A stretch of 42,692 bases of DNA, from the NCBI GenBank assembly GCA_024684395.1, contig JAIKWY010000134.1, positions 1-42,692 of the forward strand, given 5' to 3'. Positions 37,350-42,692 of this stretch are shown one piece after another. The notes beneath the pieces are model-generated. The model saw only the letters and a list, made by a program, of their open reading frames with translations. It had not been told where the DNA came from and did not search any database. This stretch comes from Oscillospiraceae bacterium (GTDB lineage Bacteria; Bacillota; Clostridia; Oscillospirales; Ruminococcaceae). Position 1 is the first letter of the stretch. Every line of letters starts with the position of its first letter. The position numbers were made by a program, and so were the translations under genes.

Positions 37350-38603
37350 TCCACCTCTACAAAGCCCACCGCAAAACAAACCAGCGCTGGAGGATCCGGC
37401 GCAGCGGCGACTATGTGTATTTCCAGGAAGCCAACGGCAAGGTCATCAGTATCCCCGGCAACGGCGGCAGCGGCGATTAGCTCTGGCGGCTGGAGGAGCT
37501 GGGGGACGGTACGTTCGCCATCCACAGCAAGCGCAATGACAACCTCGTCTGAGACATTGCAGCGTTCGGTCAGGACAACGGCACAGCGATCTGCGTGTAC
37601 AGCTATCACGACGACCGGAACCAGCGGTTCAGCTTTGTGCCGCTGACCACGCAGGAGCCCCTGAGCGAATGGGGCGCCTCCCGCCACGATTGCAGCGGTT
37701 CGGACTGGAGCATCTGGGACGGTTCGCTGAGCTATGACTGGTATTTTGTAGATCAGAATGCCAAGGATATGTACATCAGCAGTGCGGCTGATCTTTATGG
37801 CTTCACCTCGCTCGTGGTGAACGGCTGGAATTTCAACGGCAAGACCGTCCATCTCACCCGTGACATCAACCTTGCAGGCATCGAGTGGACACCGATCGGC
37901 AACCGGGAGCACATGTTCCACGGCAGCTTCAACGGCGAGGGACATTCCATCATCGGGCTGTTGATCACGCAGAAGAACGACTTTCAGGGTCTGTTCGGCG
38001 TGGTGCAGGGCGGTTCGATCGGCAACTTTTCCGTCAAGGGCTCTGTGAGCGGCGATGACCATGTCGGCGGCGTTGTCGGCTGGTTCGCAGAGGGGCATCT
38101 TTATGATATTTACAGTGAAGTCACGCTGACCACGGCGACCGACCAGTACGAGGGCGGCATCGCAGGGCAGAATTTTGACGGCAAGATCGAGTTCTGTGCC
38201 AATCACGGCATGGTCGGCGGCGGCGAGGATACCGAGCTGGCTGGCGGCATTGCAGGCGAGACCAACGCAGGCTCAGTGATCTATGGCTGTTACAATGACG
38301 GCTTCATCTACAGCAGCAATGACGACTTTGTCGGCGGCATCAGCGGCGCCAACAACGGCGGTCTGGTGGCGTGCTGCATCAACAACGGCAAGGTGCAGGG
38401 CGACGACCATGTCGGCGGCATCCTCAGTGTCAGCTACTGCCTTGCCTGCTACAACGGCGGCTATGTACTCGGCGACGAGGAGTGCGGAGCGATCACCGGT
38501 GATACGGCGGGAGAACTCAACTGGTGCCGTGCGCTCGCCTGGACGAATCCCTATCTCAACGGCACGCATGACAGCAACAATGCGGAATGGATCGGCGCAG
38601 CAG
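37267..38603 (+). pseudogene. Ricin-type lectin / GLUG-repeat surface protein fragment
   Basis: The frame from TAT 37271 encodes a beta-trefoil (RICIN) segment with HLYKAHRKTNQRWRIR and later GTFAIHSKRNDNLV and DRNQRFSFV. It is followed by GLUG-type repeats such as GLFGVVQGGSIGNFSVKG, HVGGVVGWFAEG and ELAGGIAGETN. Two in-frame stops interrupt the lectin part: TAG at 37478-37480 (where CAG is likely ancestral) and TGA at 37550-37552 (TGG likely). There is no start codon, signal peptide or proper C terminus, and both ends are fused to unrelated genes. It is therefore a nonfunctional piece of a large secreted carbohydrate-binding or adhesion protein. Confidence 0.75.
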
Positions 38604-39158
38604 ATGTCATTCGATGCCTATGCCGTGCATCCGGTCGGGTATCTGCTCAAGCCTGTCCCGCCGAAAAAGCTGGCAGAAAAGATCCGCTATGCTGCCCGGT
38701 CGATGCCGGTGCGCAGCGATGCCCATATCCGGATCACAACGTTCGGTTACTTTGATGTGTATGTAGACGGGCGTGCGGTCAGCTTCAAGCTGGCGAGATC
38801 CAAGGAGATCCTGGCGTTTTTGGTGGATAAGCACGGCGCCGGACTGACACGCCCGGAGCTCTTTGCCGGCGTGTGGGGGGACCGCCTGTATGACCGCAGG
38901 ATGCAGAAACAGCTCGATGTCTATATCCGTTCCCTCCGGGAGACACTGCGGGACTATGGCATTGCGGAGATCCTGCAAATGGAAAAGGGCGTCCTGCGGG
39001 TGGATCCGGACACGTTCCTGTGTGACGCCTATCTATTCTCTGAGGGGGATCACACGGCGATCAATGCGTATCATGGGGAATATATGAGCTCCTACTCGTG
39101 GGCGAGCACGACAGAGAGCGCTCTGTTCTGGCGCTCCCGCAGCAAGACGACGGAATAA
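38604..39158 (+). pseudogene. 3' fragment of a response regulator with a winged-helix (SARP-like) domain
   Basis: From about 38604 the frame reads SFDAYAVHPVGYLLKPVPPKKL, the end of a CheY-like receiver domain with its conserved Lys-Pro. It continues with IRITTFGYFDVYVDGRAVSF, the start of a winged-helix DNA-binding domain, and EILAFLVDKHGAGLTRPEL, and ends HGEYMSSYSWAS...KTTE. The first ~85 receiver residues, including the phospho-acceptor Asp, are missing, replaced upstream by the GLUG fragment. ATG 38604 has no ribosome binding site. The ending is intact. A remnant DNA-binding product is possible but unlikely. Confidence 0.7.
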
Positions 39159-39213
39159 GGCTATTCCGACCAGTAAAAATGCACAGCTTTTAGAAAAATT
39201 TATGAAAATGTGC

Positions 39214-39242
39214 TGGACAATTCTCCTGTTGTGTGCTATAAT
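39214..39242 (+). promoter_or_regulatory. Promoter of the MBL-GAF-GGDEF gene
   Basis: TGGACA (39214-39219), 17 bp, TATAAT (39237-39242) with TGC before the -10. The leader is about 47 nt. Confidence 0.8.
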
Positions 39243-39295
39243 GGAAGTATCAAACGATCCGTTCCTGCATACAGGATCCACAAAGGAGGGTTTCT

Positions 39296-41035
39296 ATGCT
39301 GCAATTTTTAGGACGTGGCTCTGCATTTTCGGAGCTGCACAACAGTGCATTTTTCCTGAGAGGGAGTTCCCTGATCCTTCTGGACTGCCCCACATCCGCC
39401 TTCCAGGCGCTGAAACAGGCGCCGTTTTTGGCGGCTTGCTCGGACATCCGCATTTTTGTCACACATACCCATGCCGATCATATCGGCGGGATCCCGCTGC
39501 TGATCCACTATGCGTTCTATATCCTGCATACGCCGGTCGTTGTCACGGCGCCCTCAGAAGAGGTGGCAGAGGATCTGCGGCTGTATCTCTCCCGCATCGA
39601 GGGCTGCGATCCGGCAGGCTACCGCATCGAAACCGCAGCAGACGGAGCACTCCCCTTCTCTGCTCATGCTGTCCCTGTGACACATGCGCCACGCCTTGAC
39701 GGGCGGTGCTTCGGTTGGTGCCTGACTGTGGACGGACAGGAGATCGTCTATACGGGAGACACCGTCTCACTCGATCCGTTCCTGCCGTATCTGCACGAGG
39801 GTGTCATTCTCTACACAGAAGCGTGCTCCTGGGAATCCGACGTGCATATGCATATCGACACGCTTCTGCCTGTCCTGCAACAGCTCAGACAGAACGGCGT
39901 CAGCGTCTATCTGATGCATCTCGACAACGAAGCGAAGATCACCGAAGCGATCAGCGGCACGGACATTGCGCTTGCGCCGCTGTATGAGACAGAAGGAGAA
40001 ACAGCCATGTCAGACAGCAAAGCACAGGAAACACTCGACAGCATCTTTTCCATCACGCACGACCTGTACAAACGGATGTGCAGCGATCAGGAAAGCACCC
40101 ACGACACACTGTTCACCGATCTCACGGCGCTCGGCAAGATCCTGACCGGCGCCGACCGGGCAAGCTTCTGGAAATGGGACAAGCGGCGGCATGAGCTGTG
40201 GACGCTCTCTGCGATCGGCACCGAGCGCATCGTCATCCCCGAAACGACCGGTCTTGTCGGAAAGGCACTCCGGGAGCAGCAGGTCGTTGTCACCAACGAT
40301 CCCTACAGCGATCCGGATTTCAACCAGGATGTAGACAAGAAGACCGGCTATGTGACCCGCTCTGTTCTGGTCATGCCCGTGGCAGATGTCAACGGCGAGT
40401 TTATCGGCGCCTACCAGATGATCAACAAGCCCGGCGGGTTCGATGCCGCCGAGGACTGCCGCCGGCTGTCCCCTGCTGCGCTCATCTGCGGTCTGGCGCT
40501 CGAATCCGAGACATTCTTAGAGGATTCCCAGCACGATCGTCTCACCCAGCTCAAAAACCGCATGGGCTTCTATGCCGATTATCTCCACCGCTACGGGAAA
40601 ATGCTCGCTGCCGGCAGGAATGTCTCCATGTTCCTCTGCGACATCGACCATTTCAAGCGTGTCAACGATACCTACGGACATAACGCCGGCGATGATGCGC
40701 TTGCCTTTATTGCCGATATCCTGCAAAAAAGCTGCCGCCCCGGAGACAATGCCTACCGCTGGGGCGGTGAGGAGTTCATCATGCTCATGCCGGATACGAC
40801 ACTGGAGGAAGCCGCAGCGCTGGCAGAGGCGATCCGTGTGCGTGTCATGGATGCGACCTGCCTTGCGGACGGGAACGAGATCCGCATGACGCTCAGCTTC
40901 GGCTGCTGTGCGATGGACAGCAGCATCTCGGTCGAGGGGAATGTCAGCCGTGCCGATCAGCTCCTTTATGTTGCCAAGCAAACCGGCAGAAACAAGGTCG
41001 AATGGAAGCCTGACGCTTTGGAGCAGAAGCCCTGA
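39296..41035 (+). CDS. MBL-fold / GAF / GGDEF fusion, predicted diguanylate cyclase
   Basis: A 579-residue cytoplasmic protein with no membrane segment. Residues 1-230 are a metallo-beta-lactamase fold with HTHADH (57-62), a downstream YTGDT and MHLDN, like RNase Z or cyclic-phosphodiesterase-type hydrolases. Residues about 245-400 form a GAF sensor domain. Residues about 410-575 form a GGDEF domain with FLCDIDHFKRVNDTYGH and the active-site GGEEF (about 490-494). RPGD stands exactly five residues before GGEEF, matching the RxxD product-inhibition site. It is predicted to make c-di-GMP. The MBL ligand or substrate is unknown. AGGAGG precedes the ATG. It is a single-gene unit. Confidence 0.9.
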   Translation: MLQFLGRGSAFSELHNSAFFLRGSSLILLDCPTSAFQALKQAPFLAACSDIRIFVTHTHADHIGGIPLLIHYAFYILHTPVVVTAPSEEVAEDLRLYLSRIEGCDPAGYRIETAADGALPFSAHAVPVTHAPRLDGRCFGWCLTVDGQEIVYTGDTVSLDPFLPYLHEGVILYTEACSWESDVHMHIDTLLPVLQQLRQNGVSVYLMHLDNEAKITEAISGTDIALAPLYETEGETAMSDSKAQETLDSIFSITHDLYKRMCSDQESTHDTLFTDLTALGKILTGADRASFWKWDKRRHELWTLSAIGTERIVIPETTGLVGKALREQQVVVTNDPYSDPDFNQDVDKKTGYVTRSVLVMPVADVNGEFIGAYQMINKPGGFDAAEDCRRLSPAALICGLALESETFLEDSQHDRLTQLKNRMGFYADYLHRYGKMLAAGRNVSMFLCDIDHFKRVNDTYGHNAGDDALAFIADILQKSCRPGDNAYRWGGEEFIMLMPDTTLEEAAALAEAIRVRVMDATCLADGNEIRMTLSFGCCAMDSSISVEGNVSRADQLLYVAKQTGRNKVEWKPDALEQKP

Positions 41036-41070
41036 GTTGTGCCGCCTTCGTTACATATCATAAATGCATA

Positions 41071-41105
41071 AAAATGCGGAAGAACGCCATGTTCTTCCGC
41101 ATTTT
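41071..41105. terminator. Bidirectional terminator between the GGDEF gene and the surface-protein gene
   Basis: AAAATGCGGAAGAAC (41071-41085), GCCAT loop, GTTCTTCCGCATTTT (41091-41105), a perfect 15-bp stem with A and T ends. It serves two convergent genes. Confidence 0.92.
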
Positions 41106-41112
41106 GTTTGTA

Positions 41113-42692
41113 TCAGAAGGAATGGACTGTCGAGGAGCCATCACCGGAATCGGACGATCCCTCACCGGAGTCCGACGATTCCTCACCGGAGTCCGACGAT
41201 TCCTCACCGGAGTCTGACGATCCCTCACCGGAGTCTGACGATTCCTCACCGGAGTCTGACGATTCCTCACCGGAGTCTGACGATCCCTCACCAGAGTCTG
41301 ACGATTCCTCACCGGAGTCCGACGATTCCTCACCGGAGTCCGACGATTCCTCACCGGAGTCCGACGATTCCTCACCGGAGTCCGACGAATCATCTTCAAT
41401 GTTTGTCCAAACCGCTTCGGCGCCGGTGATCAGCAGCGGTTCATCGCCGCTGTTTTCGAGCATGGATACCAGGATTTCAAAGTCTAACGGATCGCTTTCA
41501 TCGCCGCCCGATGCCACCCGATAGCGGAATTGATCCAGACCGACCCCGTATTCCTCTTCAAACATGATCATTGCATCAGCACCCTGCAGATCTACAAAAT
41601 CCATTGCAGGCTCTTCAGGGCTGAACTGGATCGCCAGGAGGTATCTGTAGCAGAGTTCCCCGCCCTCTCCGATGTATGTCGGGCAGAGCAGCGTGCAGGT
41701 CCTCGTATAGGTCTCTCCATCTACATCCAGCTTGAACGTGAGATCGGTGTACCGGCAGTACGTAAATTCGTACTCGTTCATCTCCGGATCTTCGAGGCAA
41801 GGATATTCAAACGGCGTGTCTGAGATCCATTCGCCTTCCCAGGTCATGAACCATGCCTTGCTGTAACCATCTTCCGGTGTTTCGGGGAGCTCCAGCTCCG
41901 GCGTACACAGGAGCGGCACCTCCGTTGTTGCAGGCACATCCGGGTCGTAGCCGGTCTTGCAGTAGGTGATCAGCGTGACAAGCGGTGTATAAACTGCATA
42001 GACATCCTGATCTTCCTCTATATTGGTGTATTCGCCGTCCCAGTATGCGAAGAAGAGCGTCTTTCCGTCCGTAGATTCGATAGTACCCGGGAGACCGGTG
42101 TCCTTGGTCGGCAGTACAGCATCTCCACCTCTTTCAACAGTCTGTGTTTCAATGAGATGATCCTCATCACCGGTAGAACCCCATTCCACAGCATAGAACC
42201 GGACATAAACCGGGTCAAGAATGGTGGTGGTGGTCTCGGTGGTGGTTTCAGTGGTAGTGGTTGTCGTTTCAGTGGTGGTCGTTGTGGTGGTGGCTTCGGT
42301 GGTCGCTGTTGTAGTAGTGGTTTCGGTGGTCGTGGTTGTCGTTGTGGTAGTAGCTTCGGTGGTCGTGGTTGTCGTTGTGGTAGTGGTTTCGGTTGTCGTG
42401 GTTGTCGTTGTGGTGGTGGCTTCGGTGGTCGTGGTTGTCGTTGTGGTAGTAGCTTCGGTGGTCGTTGTCGTTGTCGATGTGGTGGTCTCGGTGGTTGTTG
42501 TAGTACTGGTGGTCGGTTGCGTGGTGGTCGTCGTTTCTGTTGTTGTCGAGGTAGTGGTGCTTGTTGCCGGCTTGGTGGTTGTGGTCTCGGTAGTGGTTTC
42601 GGTGGTTGTTGTAGTCGTGGTAGTTTCGGTGGTCGTTGTTGTTGTCGTGCTGGTGGTCGGCTTCGTGGTTGTCGTTTCTGTTGTTGTTGAAG
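41113..42692 (-). CDS. Surface protein with Thr-rich linker, InlB-like repeat and acidic SSDSGEE tail (partial)
   Basis: The frame is open from the right window edge to the stop at 41113, with no ATG, so the N terminus (probably signal peptide and catalytic or binding domain) lies outside. Visible in order: a ~165-residue linker made almost entirely of Thr with spaced Glu/Ala and a few KP/QP (42690-42200); an InlB/Flg_new-type repeat (VYVRFYAVEWG ... DVYAVYTPL); a ~170-residue domain of unknown family; and 12 tandem heptads SSDSGEE/SSDSGEG, ending SSTVHSF. Thr-rich linkers are typical of Ruminococcus extracellular enzymes and scaffoldins. No LPXTG or dockerin is seen at this end. The acidic tail may bind cations. 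Confidence 0.75.
   Translation of the reverse strand, partial: STTTETTTTKPTTSTTTTTTTETTTTTTTTETTTETTTTKPATSTTTSTTTETTTTTQPTTSTTTTTETTTSTTTTTTEATTTTTTTTTEATTTTTTTTTETTTTTTTTTTEATTTTTTTTTETTTTTATTEATTTTTTTETTTTTTETTTETTTTILDPVYVRFYAVEWGSTGDEDHLIETQTVERGGDAVLPTKDTGLPGTIESTDGKTLFFAYWDGEYTNIEEDQDVYAVYTPLVTLITYCKTGYDPDVPATTEVPLLCTPELELPETPEDGYSKAWFMTWEGEWISDTPFEYPCLEDPEMNEYEFTYCRYTDLTFKLDVDGETYTRTCTLLCPTYIGEGGELCYRYLLAIQFSPEEPAMDFVDLQGADAMIMFEEEYGVGLDQFRYRVASGGDESDPLDFEILVSMLENSGDEPLLITGAEAVWTNIEDDSSDSGEESSDSGEESSDSGEESSDSGEESSDSGEGSSDSGEESSDSGEESSDSGEGSSDSGEESSDSGEESSDSGEGSSDSGDGSSTVHSF
41137..41388 (-). repeat. 21-bp tandem repeat, 12 copies
   Basis: Twelve near-identical 21-bp units encode SSDSGEE with E-to-G changes at the last position in units 5, 8 and 11 (from the N-terminal side) and a degenerate final unit. 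There are no unique spacers, so it is not a CRISPR array. The unit length keeps frame, so copy-number change would alter tail length only. Confidence 0.92.
42200..42690 (-). repeat. Low-complexity Thr-codon tract
   Basis: On the minus strand the codons are almost all ACA, ACC, ACG or ACT with periodic GAA/GAG/GCC. The Thr codons are mixed, which suggests selection at the protein level and not a simple DNA repeat. It continues to the window edge. Confidence 0.8.

Noticed and set aside
37595-38755. GLUG-repeat open frame as an intact gene
   Set aside because: It starts in the middle of a lectin domain after two nonsense codons, lacks a signal peptide and ribosome binding site, and ends out of frame in the response-regulator fragment.
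41058-41524. Open frames in several phases across the 21-bp repeat array, and a possible CRISPR
   Set aside because: A 21-bp in-frame repeat without stops is open in other phases by construction. There are no unique spacers, so it is not a CRISPR array.
42157-42690. Gly/Cys-rich open frame on the plus strand
   Set aside because: It is the complement of the Thr-codon tract of the leftward surface protein.

Overview
The window looks like a chromosomal segment of a moderately GC-rich Firmicute of the Ruminococcus / Oscillospiraceae type. The evidence is clostridial-type str and rpoBC genes, TTGACA-17-TATAAT promoters that often carry an extended TGn, a dockerin-bearing acetylxylan-esterase-like enzyme (cellulosome type), and a surface protein with a long Thr-rich linker. 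No tRNA, rRNA, CRISPR array, IS element or phage gene was seen.

Left block (1-12650): the str operon rpsL-rpsG-fusA-tuf runs leftward, with tuf cut by the window edge. It is transcribed divergently from rpoB-rpoC, which runs rightward to a strong terminator. The intergenic region holds one rightward and two leftward consensus promoters, and two of these face each other. tuf has its own promoter inside a long inverted repeat.

Middle block (12650-29150): a membrane-anchored GH25 lysozyme is coupled to a DUF3810-like HEXXH membrane protein. An ACT-domain protein precedes homoserine dehydrogenase. A MarR regulator precedes a two-subunit (heterodimeric) ABC exporter. An AraC regulator diverges from a MATE efflux pump. 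Next are the secreted esterase with CBM and dockerin, then a leftward four-gene operon (GNAT, VOC, YolD-like, Cys-rich DUF3795-like). This operon diverges from a UmuC/UvrX-type Y-family polymerase whose promoter is surrounded by three LexA-like boxes.

Right block (29160-36340): this is the most unusual part, a compact five-gene rightward unit. It encodes a permease fused to a substrate-binding domain whose two lobes are in swapped order, an ABC ATPase with a C-terminal degenerate GHKL (RsbW-like) domain, a MATE transporter with a C-terminal GHKL domain, a STAS domain fused to an APH-like kinase, and an HD-domain protein. Together they look like transport coupled to a partner-switching (anti-sigma / anti-anti-sigma style) signalling module. 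A bidirectional terminator separates the unit from leftward hup (HU).

Far right (36640-42692): a decayed composite locus comes first, made of a truncated membrane protein, a ricin-lectin/GLUG surface-protein pseudogene with two in-frame stops, and the 3' part of a response regulator. It is followed by an MBL-GAF-GGDEF fusion and a leftward surface protein with a Thr-rich linker, an InlB-type repeat and a 12-unit acidic SSDSGEE tail, open at the window edge.
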